64,000 bases of DNA from Amoebidium appalachense (Eukaryota; Ichthyosporea), in contig CAVNZM010000003.1 in NCBI GenBank assembly GCA_963693365.1, positions 13,330,001 through 13,394,000 on the forward strand. Direction: 5' to 3'. The notes under the pieces were generated by a model that ran no database searches, had not been told where the DNA came from, and saw only the letters and a list, made by a program, of their open reading frames with translations. Of this stretch, positions 10,358 to 21,371 are shown piece by piece. Made by a program: the position numbers and the translations under genes. The stretch's first letter is position 1, and the number at the start of each line of letters is the position of its first letter.

Positions 10358-11382
10358 TTGGCCTCCCACTTTGCTCCGGCCGAGTTGCTTCGAGCCACCA
10401 CTACCCTGCAGGAATGCCAGGCCCTGAGTCTCAACCTCGACTCTCGGGCCTTTTACTCCCGGGTGCAAAAAGTGTGCATCGATTTTTGTGTGGCATCTCG
10501 GCTGCAGTCCTCCTCCGGTCCTACCTCCCGGCCCCCCCGTGCAGCTCTTTCTCGCCTGGTGTGCCCAACGAGGGGTACAGGCCTCTTCCTTGGCCGGCTA
10601 CAATTCGGCCATCACCAGATTCCACCTCGACATGGGCCTCCCTGCTCCCTACCCCCACGACAGGTCTCTGGCCTGGTTCCTACGATGGGTGGGCAGATGG
10701 CAGCTTTCTCACAACAGTCCGGCCCCGATCATCTACCAGGGAGCCCCTCCTGCCCTCCCACCTCAGCCTACTCCATGGCCAGTGCCCCACCAAGGCCTCC
10801 TCGGCCAATCTCCGGCTATGGACGGTCCTCATCGTCAGTTTTTGTGGTCTCCTCCGTTCGGGGGAATTTACCTCCAAGACCCTGTCTTCCTTCGACCCGT
10901 CCCGTCACGTTAAAAGGAAGGACGTGACCTTCAGCTACACCCCCACCGGTACTTTGTCCCATGCCACCCTCCACCTGCCAACCTCCAAGACGGATGTACA
11001 GGCCCGAGGTGTCAACATCACTCTAGCTGCCCTGCCCCTCACCCACTTCTCCCCAGCCCATCTCCTCCGGCAGTTCCTGGATACAACGTACGGTCAACCC
11101 GACGACCCCCTGTTCAGTCTCGGTGGCATTCCCTACACCAAGGGTGCTTTCTCTGCCGACTTCCGTGCTCTCCTCTCCCGGGCAGGCCTCTCACCCTCCC
11201 GGTTTGCCGGCCACAGCCTCCGAATCGGGGGGGCCACAGCCCTGGCTGAGGCCAGGGTCGACAACTCTCGGATCAAACAACTCGGCAGATGGTCCTCCGA
11301 CTGTTTCCTGATCTATACTCGACTTCGCCCGGCCTCCATTGCTGCCACTACCACACGTGTATTCGCCTCTATTCTTAAGTGA
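10358..11382 (+). pseudogene. tyrosine recombinase of the Ngaro-type element
   Basis: A recombinase-like sequence spreads over three frames, with shifts near the seven-C run at about 10,531 and near 10,735, so the N-terminal core-binding part is broken. The catalytic part (about 10,760-11,382) is open and has the full residue set: Arg in GLLRSGE, Lys in TSKTD, His-x-x-Arg in GHSLRIGG, Trp in GRWSS and the nucleophile Tyr in FLIYTRL. The family joins the circular DNA copy into the genome through a phosphotyrosine intermediate. It ends at TGA 11,380-11,382, 28 bp before B1. Confidence 0.85.
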
Positions 11383-11410
11383 AACCTTTGGAGCAAGCAT
11401 ACTGCTCTCG

Positions 11411-11499
11411 TGCCGTGGTTTACAACCATTGCAGGTTCACTTTCGTTCAAGGGGATGTCCCCCTAGAGGCAACACACGTCCCGGAGTAGTTTTCATAGA
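11411..11499 (+). repeat. split direct repeat B1
   Basis: 89 bp starting TGCCGTGGTTTACAACC and ending TTTTCATAGA. It differs from B2 at one visible base (CGTTC versus CGTCC). It abuts A2 directly. Confidence 0.92.
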
Positions 11500-11595
11500 G
11501 GTTTTATTTGTGGAATTTATTGACATAAATATTTTTTCTGGGTAAACACGTAGGATGGGTGTTCGGTATCAACATAACCATGTAGGCTTCATTTC
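11499..11595 (+). repeat. split direct repeat A2
   Basis: 97 bp identical to A1. Together with B1 it forms the circle-junction arrangement of Ngaro/PAT elements. Confidence 0.92.
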
Positions 11596-11677
11596 CCCCA
11601 TTGATCCACACATACGTGCTGTTTTTTCACGGGGCGAAGACTTCCCCCGTTTTTTGGGCACAAGGACCTCACGGATC

Positions 11678-11683
11678 AATAAA
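11678..11683 (+). terminator. AATAAA polyadenylation signal of the retrotransposon
   Basis: AATAAA lies in the 104-bp unique segment between A2 and B2, about 300 bp after the recombinase stop and just before B2. That position suits the 3' end of the element transcript. Confidence 0.4.
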
Positions 11684-11699
11684 TTGATGACTGGGGGCT

Positions 11700-11788
11700 T
11701 GCCGTGGTTTACAACCATTGCAGGTTCACTTTCGTCCAAGGGGATGTCCCCCTAGAGGCAACACACGTCCCGGAGTAGTTTTCATAGA
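11700..11788 (+). repeat. split direct repeat B2
   Basis: 89-bp copy of B1 and right terminus of the element. The flank after 11,788 (ACAACAAACTTGG) does not continue the block 0 sequence that ends at 6,192. Confidence 0.9.
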
Positions 11789-12156
11789 ACAACAAACTTG
11801 GGCCCGGGGGGACTCCGACTGCGCCAATATTGCAACACTGACTTGAAGCCTCACTGGAATCCCCTTTCAAAACTTGAAGTCATAAGTAAAAACCCGGATT
11901 TCAATTTTAAAAAACCGCCACCAAAGTCTCTACTCAGTTGAAAAGGAGCTCTTGAAACGTTTCGAAGGAGTTAACCTACCGTAGGCTAAAAAGTTTTCAA
12001 GTCAAAACCAATGGCATAGGGTACCACCACTTGCTTTGTTTCATAACCTTCAAAACCGCAGCGAAACTTCTTTAAACAAACAACTTGAAAGTGGAAGAAA
12101 CACTGAACTTTGAAGCCAACCTTACAAGTAGATATTCGTGTATGAACTTAGGCACC
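11789..12156. other. upstream region of the SDR-like gene
   Basis: AT-leaning sequence with no ORF of note between the retrotransposon and the ATG at 12,157. It probably holds the promoter and 5' leader of the downstream gene. No clear TATA box was found. Confidence 0.4.
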
Positions 12157-12664
12157 ATGGCCCTGGGCCACACCAAAAACGTGCACGTGATACTCTTTGG
12201 TGGTACGGGTGGAACAGGGCTTCGGTTCATTCGCTATGCCTTGCACGAGGTATACACCATCACAGCCATCCAACGTAACCCAACCGCCCTCAAAGAAGCT
12301 GTAAACCCACACCCATACCTCAAAATCGTGCAGGGAGACCTAACGAAACCCGAAACAAATTCCCGTGTTTTTGCCGAGGAAGCAACAACCCTGCCTGAAG
12401 GACACACCATTTTTGTGGTGTATGCAGCGGGAATTTCCGGTATGTACGACGCGTTTACCCGCCCTCGCCCCATAACCATCTACACACAGTCAGCCGAGGT
12501 GATTTGCGACGCGATAGAAAAAAGCGGAAAGCCGGGGGTTTACACGAGCACTTATTGTCAGTTCATGTGGGGTTAACCCGAGTAAGAATGACCCGTATGT
12601 GTACACCTACATTATGAAGTGTCTGCTGTTTCGCGGCATGTATGAGGATATGCTTGCAAATTGA
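12157..12664 (+). pseudogene. NAD(P)-binding SDR/NmrA-like protein, frameshifted
   Basis: The start ATG at 12,157 lies in a strong context (CACCATGG); an in-frame ATG at 12,142 is the alternative. The protein opens with a Rossmann beta-alpha-beta fold whose glycine motif is ILFGGTGGTGLRF. Family-typical TAIQRNP, GDLTKPET and FVVYAAG follow, up to CQFMWG and a TAA at 12,574-12,576. Family-like sequence continues one frame over (DPYVYTYIMKCLLFRGMYED) and then meets TGA at 12,662-12,664. Atypical SDRs of this kind use NADPH, as in biliverdin/flavin reductase-like and NmrA proteins. Only about the N-terminal two thirds is present. It is either a decayed gene or a first exon carrying a one-base error. 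Confidence 0.6.
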
Positions 12665-12721
12665 ATGGAGGAGAGGTAATTTGCCTAATTAGGACACCCC
12701 TATCCCCCCCTCCCTCCCAGG

Positions 12722-12939
12722 GCCCAACCACATCGGGCTGGGTCAGCTTGCAAAGAGCGGAATTATCCCAACAAAAGCAGAACTGTTCTGCTTTAAGCAG
12801 AAGCATTCTGCTTTTGACAGCAGAATATTCTGCAGAGTATTGCGGCTTTTGCTGAAATAACTCTGTGTTTGCTGAATATTTCTGATTTTTGCAGAATGAT
12901 TCTGCTCTGAGTAAGTTGACTCAGCCGATGTGGTTGGGC
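12722..12939. mobile_element. 218-bp inverted-repeat element with internal palindromes
   Basis: The ends are inverted copies of a 27-28 bp sequence: GCCCAACCACATCGG... at 12,722-12,749 and its complement at 12,913-12,939. The inside holds degenerate AGCAGAA...TTCTGCT palindromes like those at 2,879-3,112. No ORF is present. It is best described as a MITE/foldback element, and no target duplication is evident. Confidence 0.75.
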
Positions 12940-13605
12940 ACTCCTTCCTTCCTCCCTCTGTCTCCTGCCCCTCCCTTCACTCTCCTCTCTCTATCCCCAC
13001 CCCCTTCCGACAAACTCCGCCCCCCTCTCCACAAAAAATAAGTAACATAGCAATTAATGAAAGAAAGGGAAAAGAAAGAAAGTAACAAAAGAAATAAAGG
13101 AAGAAAAAACACATTAAGACCTGTCACCATATGATAATGATAGTTCCCGGCGCACACAAACACATGCACAAGACTCGTTAAATTGCTGAATAAGGTCCAT
13201 TCATCACGGTTTTGTGTTGGTTTGCACCCTGTTTGCGTCCATGCAAAGGGTCATCAATACGGTGCTCATGTTGTGTCCTTGACTTTTTACTTAATCTCTA
13301 CCTTCACTAATGATTCAGATTAATATCCCTCCCCCCCCCCCCCCCCCCTCCTCTCCCCCCTCCCCCCTCCCCCCGCCTCATTCCCATCTCCCCTCCCCAC
13401 CCTCCGAGTCTCCTCAGGACCCTCGGGTTTCCTGGAAGGTTGCCCCCCCCCCCCCCCCCCCCCCCCTCCCCCTCCCCCCCCCACACAAACACACCGAGGC
13501 TCTCCTCTCTCTTTCATTTAACATTCCCCTACCATCATCCCCCGACCCCTTACCAAAAACACCACGCAAAGCATACTAGCACGGCAGCCACACGTGATGG
13601 CACAC
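12940..13605. other. C-rich simple-sequence region
   Basis: No gene seen. Poly-C and CT-rich tracts at 13,329-13,380 and 13,443-13,482 are separated by unremarkable sequence. The open frames here are repeat artefacts. Confidence 0.7.
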
Positions 13606-14262
<657 letters not shown>

Positions 14263-15204
14263 GTGACCCTTCCCCTCTCACCCACAAGCTGTATAACATT
14301 GAACTAATCTTAGTACACATCGTTCATCCCCTTTAGACTCTGCGCAAGTTGAACTTTGTGCATGTTCGTTTTGCCATTTTTGCTCACTATCTTTAACGGC
14401 ACAACAGGTTTAAAGGAATACTTGCCAAATATGGTACCAACTGTCAATGATGATTCGTCCGTCAGGCCTTGTAGACACCATTGAGATGCGGTGCCACCAA
14501 ATGGACCATGGGGGTTAATCGGGATGCGAGATGCCCCCAGGCAATAGTGTGCCCGGGAATAGCATGTGGGTCTTACGTATGGATGTGGCTATTTTTATGG
14601 TGGAGCAGATCGAGGGAAATAATTGACTCGGAAAGCACCCGACCTTGACCAATGTCAGGCGGGCGGTTTAATCCCCCCCCCCCCCCCCCCCCCGTATTTT
14701 CAAGAAGTTCCCCCTGTTTCCTCCTTATTTCCTTTTCTTTCTTTTTTCTTTTTTATCCTGTGTGTGCGTGTGCTTGTGTGTGCGTGCGTGCGCGTGCGTG
14801 TTTCTTGTGTCTGTGTTGGATTTGGCTGTCGTAGTAAGCACCTTTGATAAGGTTATTTTCCAAAACGCTTAATTTAAATCCCAGGCTCTCCATATATCCC
14901 CCCTCCCTCCCGGCCCCCCCACCCCCAACCCTCCCCTCCCCTTTCTTCCCCCTCCCTCCTTCGATCCCCCCCCCCCCCCCCCCCCCCCTCCTCCTCCCCC
15001 CGGCTCCCACGCCCCCAAAAAGAGAGAAAACAATGTCTTAGTGTTTAAATAGTTTCAACCAAATTTGGCTACTATTACAACTAATACTTTACCCAATTCT
15101 ATGCCATGAGTTCTGTATATACGTGGTTTACAGGTTCCACCGAGGCTTCCTTCTACCAACTGGATTTTTTTAGGATTTTGCTGGAGTTCGTCCCTCTCCC
15201 CCCC

Positions 15205-15237
<33 letters not shown>

Positions 15238-15880
15238 CCGCCCCGCCCCCGCCCCCGCCTCCTCCTCCCCCTCTCCTTTTCCTCCCCCTCCCCCCCCCCC
15301 CCGCCCCCCATTCCCCCCCCCTCCCTCCTTTCACCTGCATCAAATACATGTTACATGTAATTAGTGCTCACCGGGGTTCAAGTGGTTTACACTGGGGATC
15401 ATTGCACTTTCACTGATTACTCGGGGATAATTTATAGAAGCCCGGCAGTAGGGGTTGATGGTCGGACTATTCCCTATTGCAAAGTTTATCCGATGATGAG
15501 CAGGGGCGCCTCATGCATATGCCGAGCTGGATATCACTTTTCTTGTATATCTGTAGCATTACCAAACTAAAAAGACGTGATATGTGCATCCAGGGCCCAT
15601 GAAATGTACGTGGGATTATCTGTATCAGTGCACGTGACCGCCAAGAGCATCATGGTAAAATTTAAAAAACTTGAAAATTTGAAAAAATTTAAACTTGCAG
15701 TTCACTGGCAGAAAGTTCAAGCTCGAGGGTAGAACGGAAGGGTCCCGGAGGCCTAATGTAAGTTATCTTCAAAGTCTTTCTTTCCTTTTTTTTTTCTTCT
15801 TCTTTTTTTCCCCAAAGTTTAGGGGGGGGGGGGGGGGGGGGCTCTCCCCGGGCGCCCTGGCCCGCCCCTCCTCCACCCCC
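14263..15880. other. intergenic stretch with poly-C tracts
   Basis: Poly-C at about 14,675-14,693, 14,967-14,987 and 15,200-15,320, and poly-G at about 15,823-15,841. A 68-codon frame at 15,364-15,570 has several Cys but no recognisable domain, and I do not call it a gene. The region ends in CCCCC, the target duplication of the copia element. Confidence 0.6.
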
Positions 15881-16815
15881 TGTTAAATTGTATAAGTATT
15901 TGGGATGTAAGCAGAGACACAGTGGTGCAGTGTGAAAACACCACAGACACACACAACAACAAAACACGGAACGATCGGAGCAGTGTACACAACAGACATC
16001 AATGTTTAGACACGACTGAACTTAATTTATTTTGATCGCTAATAAATACCTGAAATTCCCTTAAGTTAAATCCATACATGATTTCCGACCAGTCGGAAAT
16101 CAGATCTATGTCTAAAATAACCAATCATAATTAACTGATTATTTCCCGGATAGATCCGGAGACGCGGGAACACACACCATAGGTCACAGCTATAAGAAAG
16201 AAAAGAGGTGAAGAGTAACGAGGAAAGAGGTGGTGTTTCTAACCTATCATCGGCTACAAAGACTCAGACATTTTCTGACTAAGTCCACTGATTGGATATA
16301 GTACGGCAACACACAAAACAAAAGTGGTTGACTAAGCTATGAATCATACCTGACAAGCTAAGGTGTAACCTAAGTGTTTTTCTACCAATCAAAACATAAC
16401 GAGTAATATAAATCTACTCAACGTATATTAGTGAGAGAGAAATATAATTAAATGAAAGGAAACAAGAGAAGAAAGAAAGAGAAAAGAAAAGACGAAGAAA
16501 GAGGAAAAAGAAAAGAAAGCAGGACAGAAAACACGAACAGCAAAACACAGTTATAACCGAAGATATTCATGTACACATAACATGTACACGTGTCTCCCTC
16601 ACTGGGTAGACTCGTGTACCTATAATCAGTTGCTGTAATCGATATCTAAACACACGAATATAGCCGACACAACACGATTACAAGTACTCAAATACACTGG
16701 AGATCGATGTCATAATTTACGTACAAGGAGCACATCTTTTTCATTAAGTAAATGAATGAAAACATAACACGAACTGAGAAGATCTTACAATATGTAAATA
16801 CTACGTATTATAACA
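15881..16815 (-). repeat. 3' LTR of the full-length copia element
   Basis: 935 bp. It carries AATAAA on the element strand at 16,026-16,031, a likely polyadenylation signal. The inner edge is next to the polypurine tract. Confidence 0.93.
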
Positions 16816-16824
16816 TCCCCACTT
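16816..16824 (-). other. polypurine tract of the copia element
   Basis: On the element strand AAGTGGGGA directly abuts the 3' LTR, the standard position for plus-strand DNA priming. The same tract is at 38,933-38,941 in the second element. Confidence 0.75.
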
Positions 16825-17231
16825 AAGACTTTGAAGTTTGTGTTATCATATCCCCACTGAACTAGTGAAATCTCCCCACTTGAGAACAGAAACGGAAAAA
16901 AAAAAATTAAAGTGTGTACTTTTCCGGGGGGGGGGGGGGGGGGAGAAGGGGGGGGGGAGGGGGGGGAAGGGGGGGGGGAAGGGGGGGGGGAAGGGGGGGG
17001 GGGGAGGGGGGGAAGGAACCGGGGCAAAAACAACGAATATATATAACGTGTATAGGCGGTGTTTGATTAACTGGGTTTTAAACCAGTGAAAGATAGAGTA
17101 GAGTGATGGTACGGGTCAAACCTTATATATAAACCCTAAGTGGGCATACCCACAAAGGCAATACATATGATATAATGATGGTGATAAAGTAAGTAGTACA
17201 CATGAGAAAATCACTCTTGAAGTAGGTCGGG
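16825..17231 (-). other. copia 3' untranslated region with G/C tract
   Basis: Non-coding, with an unusual purine block of G-runs separated by AA (about 16,926-17,016 on the plus strand). The second element keeps the same block. Confidence 0.6.
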
Positions 17232-20200
17232 TCAATCCACAATATCCGGTAAACAAAGTCGAGCACGATGGTGGACATGACTCGGGCCGGGGAGGGGTTT
17301 GGTGAGTATGTCAGCTAAGTTGTGGGCTGACTCAACGTAGTGGACAACCACGTCCCCACTGGCAATGTAGTCCTTGGTGTTGTGATACCGGACGGCAATG
17401 TGTTTGGTACGGTGCTTGATGCCGGTGGAGTTGACGATGGCAATGGTCGACTGGTTGTCACAGTACACCGGAGTCGGAGCAAGCATGGGACAGCCGAGTT
17501 CCTTGAAGAGGTCACGGACCCAAGCAACTTCTTGGGTGCCAGCATTGAGAGCAATCAACTCAGCTTCAGTGGTGCTGGTGGCCGTGATGGGCTGGAGCTT
17601 GGAGTACCAGATGACGGGCATACCAGCAAACACGATAATGTAGCCGGTGGTAGACTTCTTGCTGTCGGCACAACCAGCAAAGTCAGCATCCGTGTAGCAT
17701 TCGAGTATGGGGGACTGGGTGGCCGAGTACTTGTAGTCAATGCCAAGGTCAATGGTGCCGAGCAGGTACCGGGCCACACGACGGAGAAGGTCCCAGTGAG
17801 TCTTGCCGGGGTTGGTGCTGAACCGACCAAGGAAGCCGATGGCATAGGCAATGTCGGGACGTGTGCACCGTGCCACCCAGAGGAGACGGCCGAGTAACTC
17901 ACGGTAGGGCACGGTGAACGGTTGGGGGGGGCAATCAGCCAGGGAGACGGTGGTGCCTGCAGGGATGGGGGTAGACTTGGACTTGGCATCGGTGAGGTTG
18001 AAGTCGTGGATGATATCCATGATGTAAGACCTCTGGTGCATGTGGAGGTGATGGGGATCAGAGTGATTAAAATCAACACCGAGCATACGGTCAAATGGAC
18101 TCATACGACAGCTGGCCATCTTGCTGATGTGGGCAGCCAGGTCACTGGCAGCAGTAGAACCCCGGGTGTTGGTGATGGTGGAGTCATCGACGTAGTTACC
18201 AGCCCGTACCACATCGTTGTTGGGGAAGAACCGGAGGTAGATGCACGGGTCGGTCTTAGTACGGGTCAGGCCATGGGCAAGAAGAATGCCGTCGAGGAAG
18301 TCGTACCAAGCCTTGGAGGCTTGCTTGAGGCCGTACAGGGCTTTCTTGAGTCTCCAGACCTTGCCAAGTGTGGCCATGGTGATGAATCCCGGGGGTTGTT
18401 TCATGTAGATGGTCTCGGTGAGTGGGCTGTTGAGAAAGGCCGTAGACACGTCGAGTTGATGTATGTCATGACCTTCAACAACGGCCAGAGCTAGGATGGC
18501 ACGGAGAGCAGCCGGACGGATGACAGGGCTCTCAATCAACTCATAGTCAACACCGTATTGCTGACTGAAGCCTTGAGCAACACCACGTGCCTTGATCTTG
18601 GTGTCACCAGCCGAGTTGAGAGTTTTCTCGGAGACAATCCACTTGAAGCCGACGATGTTAGCACCAGGGGGAGGGTCAACAAGTTCAAAGATGTCTTTGT
18701 CGACGAAGGCTTGATACTCAGCAGTCAGGGCTGACTTGACCTGATCACCATTGGGTCCGGAACAGAGTTGACGGACAAGTTTGGGTAGTTGGTCGATGTT
18801 GATGGGGGGACCGGGGGGGACTGGCAGGGTGGTGGTGGCTTGAAGTCCAACCTTGCCCTGGAGACGGGCAGAACGACGGGGTGCAGGAACCGGGGTAGGT
18901 GGAGACGGTGGGGGGGGAACTTGGAAGTTCGGAAGTGCAGGGGGGGCAACCTCCGGGCTGGACGGGGCCGAGTGGAAGTTGTCGGGGGAGCCGGGTCGGA
19001 TGGGTGTGACGTTGCCAGGGGCAGGATGAGGGTCGGCAGGCTGGACGGGCACGGGGGCAGGGGGGCCGGTGGGGGGGGGTGTCGGGGGAACGACGATGGC
19101 AGGAGGGGGGCCAGAGTACACCAGACAAACATCATCTTCAGTGTCAACTGTGGGGGGTGGGGTGGTCGAGGTAGCAGTGGTGTCGGGGGTCGGAAGGGTT
19201 GATGGAATGTCGGACGGGATATAAGCTGATTCGTCGAAAATCACATCACGGAAGAGGCCGACACGATGGGTGGTGGCATTGAAGATCCGGTGGCAGTGTG
19301 ATTGAAGATCATAGCCGATATACATGCCGAGTTTGACGGTGGGGGCCAGCTTGTTCCGTTTAGAGGCTGGCACGTGAGTGTAGGCAGGGCAACCGAACAC
19401 TTTGAGCTCGGAGATGTCGGGCTTGACACCGTAGAAAACCTCGAATGGTGTACGACCATTGGCAGTCGTGGACGGGGTGACGTTGATGATGTAGGCGGCA
19501 TGTTGGAGGGCCTCAGCCCACAGTTTGGGAGACAGAGACTGATCTTGAACTTGATGGAGGAGGCAACGGACAATCTCTTGGAGGAACCGCATACGTCGTT
19601 CAACATAGCCGTTCAGTTGAGGGCAGTCCACCGGAGCATAGCTGGCCTTGATGCCCTGGGAGAGGCAAAAAGCACGGGTATCCTTGGAGGTGAACTCAGA
19701 GCCGGAGTCGAAGTGGTAAACACCAACTTTGGAGGGGGCATGGGTGGCAACGAGGTTGGTGTGAGCTGTGAGAATATCCAGGGTGGTGGTACGGTCGGCC
19801 ATCGGGTAGATCTTGACGAGGCCAGAGGCACGGCAGACAGTGACGAGAGCAACCTTGGAACCTCCGTACGATGTTGTGGTAGGCTCAAAAAAATCCCAAT
19901 GCCATTCATGACCGGGGATGTTGGAGTGAGGACGGTCACCCCTGAACGGAGCCTTGGTGGTCTTACCCATAATGCAGCCATGACAATCAGGAACATCACA
20001 GTCGAGGACAGAGGAGGGGAGACCAATAACAAGGTCGTGTTTCACCATGTCCTTGATGCTGGTCATAGCGCGGTGCCCCAGACGATGGTGCCAGATGGAT
20101 GGGTTAACACTGGTAGTGGCAGCCAGAGCCACAGGACGAGTGGGTGGTTGAATGGTGTAGTCCTTGAAGTAATACAGACCGTTGTGTAGACGGAGGTTGA

Positions 20201-21371
20201 CGAGATGACGGCCGGTGAGTCGGTCGAAGAGGAATGACGGAGTGGAGGCATCGTTCAAATCACCCTTGATGTATTCGGCAGCAGCTTGGGATGTTGAAAT
20301 GAGGAAGGCTTGGCCAGACGGGGTGTAGTAGGCTTCAATGGTTAGGGTGGTAGTGCCATGGTCGGTGGTGGTGTTGATGACGATATGGCCGGTGTGAGTG
20401 GCCAAGACGGGGGTGCCATTGAAGGCAGCAACGGGAGTCGGTGTCGGAAGGGGAGTGAGGTCATGGAAGAACTCACGGGTGGGGCAAACAGTCATGTTGC
20501 ACCCGGAATCCCAGGCAGGGTCGGAGGACACGGGGACGGAGCTAGCATTGTATGCCGAGAAAGCAAAGGAGACAGATTTCTCACTGCCTTGACGGGAACG
20601 GTTGTGTCTGGACATACGGCATTTCGGCTCAGGGCAATCGATGATCGTGTGATCAGGCTCGTGGCAGTAGGAGCATTCTTTCACGGACGGGGTGTTAGAA
20701 CGAGCCGGGGAATCAGAACGACGGGAACCCGAGAAACGGGAACGACTGGGGGAACGAGACGTGGACCGGAAGGCAGGCCGGTGGGGGGAACGGGATCGGG
20801 TGTGCTGACGGGAGAGACGAGTTCGGAGGTCCGTGCCAGAGGTACGGTCAAGTCGGGTGCGTAAGTCACGGCGAGGAAGATCACGGGGGGGAGCACTGGC
20901 ATTTAATGCCATGCTGGACTTGGAGGCACGGTGGGCACGGTTGTTCCGGAGTTGCATCTTGAGGTCTTGACGTAACTCGATGCCCTTGACGTGGTTATGG
21001 AGGGACTCGAAGTCGGGGAATAGCTTATCACCGAAGTGATAGTCTTCGATAAGACGATTGAACTCAGGGGTGAGGTCGTCTCTGGTGGTGAGTTCATTGA
21101 AGAACTTCTCAGCTAGACGAGTGAAGTGAATGGACTCATCTTGGAGAGACTGGAGCTGGTTCACGATGGTCTGCAGACGGCTCAGGTAGGTGGTGAATGA
21201 TTCACCGGGCTGAAGGGCACAGGCATCCCACTGACGGTGAAGGATGCGGATCTGATCGGGTTTGCCTTGGAGATAGTGTTGACGGAATTTCCACATGGCC
21301 CGTTCAGGGTCCATGCCAATACGGTACTGGGCAACGGTGGTGAGGACGGAAGGGTCGATGTTCTGTATCAT
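17232..21371 (-). CDS. copia Gag-Pol polyprotein, 1,379 codons
   Basis: Residues 1-150 are the gag helical core (UBN2-like). An Arg/Ser-rich stretch leads to a zinc knuckle CSYCHEPDHTIIDC at about 233-246. Protease DSG is at about 288-290. The pre-integrase His/Cys region is at about 427-469. The integrase core has Asp at 493 (HWDFF), Asp at 555 (HFDSGSEF) and Glu at 591. A Pro-rich linker ends in RRSARLQGK. RT has LDVSTAFL at about 973-980 and YVDD at 1,060-1,063; RNase H runs about 1,225-1,355 (YTDADFAG, TEAELIA, CDNQSTIAI). It copies and integrates the element. Every catalytic residue is present. The upstream gag part lies in another frame (21,368-21,637), so the listed ATG is merely the first in this frame. 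Confidence 0.93.
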   Translation of the reverse strand: MIQNIDPSVLTTVAQYRIGMDPERAMWKFRQHYLQGKPDQIRILHRQWDACALQPGESFTTYLSRLQTIVNQLQSLQDESIHFTRLAEKFFNELTTRDDLTPEFNRLIEDYHFGDKLFPDFESLHNHVKGIELRQDLKMQLRNNRAHRASKSSMALNASAPPRDLPRRDLRTRLDRTSGTDLRTRLSRQHTRSRSPHRPAFRSTSRSPSRSRFSGSRRSDSPARSNTPSVKECSYCHEPDHTIIDCPEPKCRMSRHNRSRQGSEKSVSFAFSAYNASSVPVSSDPAWDSGCNMTVCPTREFFHDLTPLPTPTPVAAFNGTPVLATHTGHIVINTTTDHGTTTLTIEAYYTPSGQAFLISTSQAAAEYIKGDLNDASTPSFLFDRLTGRHLVNLRLHNGLYYFKDYTIQPPTRPVALAATTSVNPSIWHHRLGHRAMTSIKDMVKHDLVIGLPSSVLDCDVPDCHGCIMGKTTKAPFRGDRPHSNIPGHEWHWDFFEPTTTSYGGSKVALVTVCRASGLVKIYPMADRTTTLDILTAHTNLVATHAPSKVGVYHFDSGSEFTSKDTRAFCLSQGIKASYAPVDCPQLNGYVERRMRFLQEIVRCLLHQVQDQSLSPKLWAEALQHAAYIINVTPSTTANGRTPFEVFYGVKPDISELKVFGCPAYTHVPASKRNKLAPTVKLGMYIGYDLQSHCHRIFNATTHRVGLFRDVIFDESAYIPSDIPSTLPTPDTTATSTTPPPTVDTEDDVCLVYSGPPPAIVVPPTPPPTGPPAPVPVQPADPHPAPGNVTPIRPGSPDNFHSAPSSPEVAPPALPNFQVPPPPSPPTPVPAPRRSARLQGKVGLQATTTLPVPPGPPINIDQLPKLVRQLCSGPNGDQVKSALTAEYQAFVDKDIFELVDPPPGANIVGFKWIVSEKTLNSAGDTKIKARGVAQGFSQQYGVDYELIESPVIRPAALRAILALAVVEGHDIHQLDVSTAFLNSPLTETIYMKQPPGFITMATLGKVWRLKKALYGLKQASKAWYDFLDGILLAHGLTRTKTDPCIYLRFFPNNDVVRAGNYVDDSTITNTRGSTAASDLAAHISKMASCRMSPFDRMLGVDFNHSDPHHLHMHQRSYIMDIIHDFNLTDAKSKSTPIPAGTTVSLADCPPQPFTVPYRELLGRLLWVARCTRPDIAYAIGFLGRFSTNPGKTHWDLLRRVARYLLGTIDLGIDYKYSATQSPILECYTDADFAGCADSKKSTTGYIIVFAGMPVIWYSKLQPITATSTTEAELIALNAGTQEVAWVRDLFKELGCPMLAPTPVYCDNQSTIAIVNSTGIKHRTKHIAVRYHNTKDYIASGDVVVHYVESAHNLADILTKPLPGPSHVHHRARLCLPDIVD

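Larger units (their letters stand above)
6193..11788 (+). mobile_element. Ngaro/PAT-type tyrosine-recombinase retrotransposon
   Basis: The layout is A1 (6,193-6,289), ORFs, B1 (11,411-11,499), A2 (11,499-11,595), B2 (11,700-11,788). These are 97-bp and 89-bp split direct repeats, with B1 abutting A2. That arrangement defines the Ngaro/PAT/Kangaroo group of DIRS-like elements, which integrate a circular DNA through a tyrosine recombinase and leave no target duplication. Coding order is gag-like, RT, RNase H, recombinase. No methyltransferase or SGNH-hydrolase ORF is seen. The copy is defective (RT active-site change, in-frame stop, frameshifts, inserted solo LTR), although the repeats are almost identical. 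Confidence 0.9.

Noticed and set aside
6597-11400. Minus-strand and shifted frames over the Ngaro-type element
   Set aside because: Shadows of GC-rich coding DNA. Domains are found only on the plus strand.
15364-15570. 68-codon plus-strand frame with six Cys
   Set aside because: No domain, splice context or second copy; could be chance.
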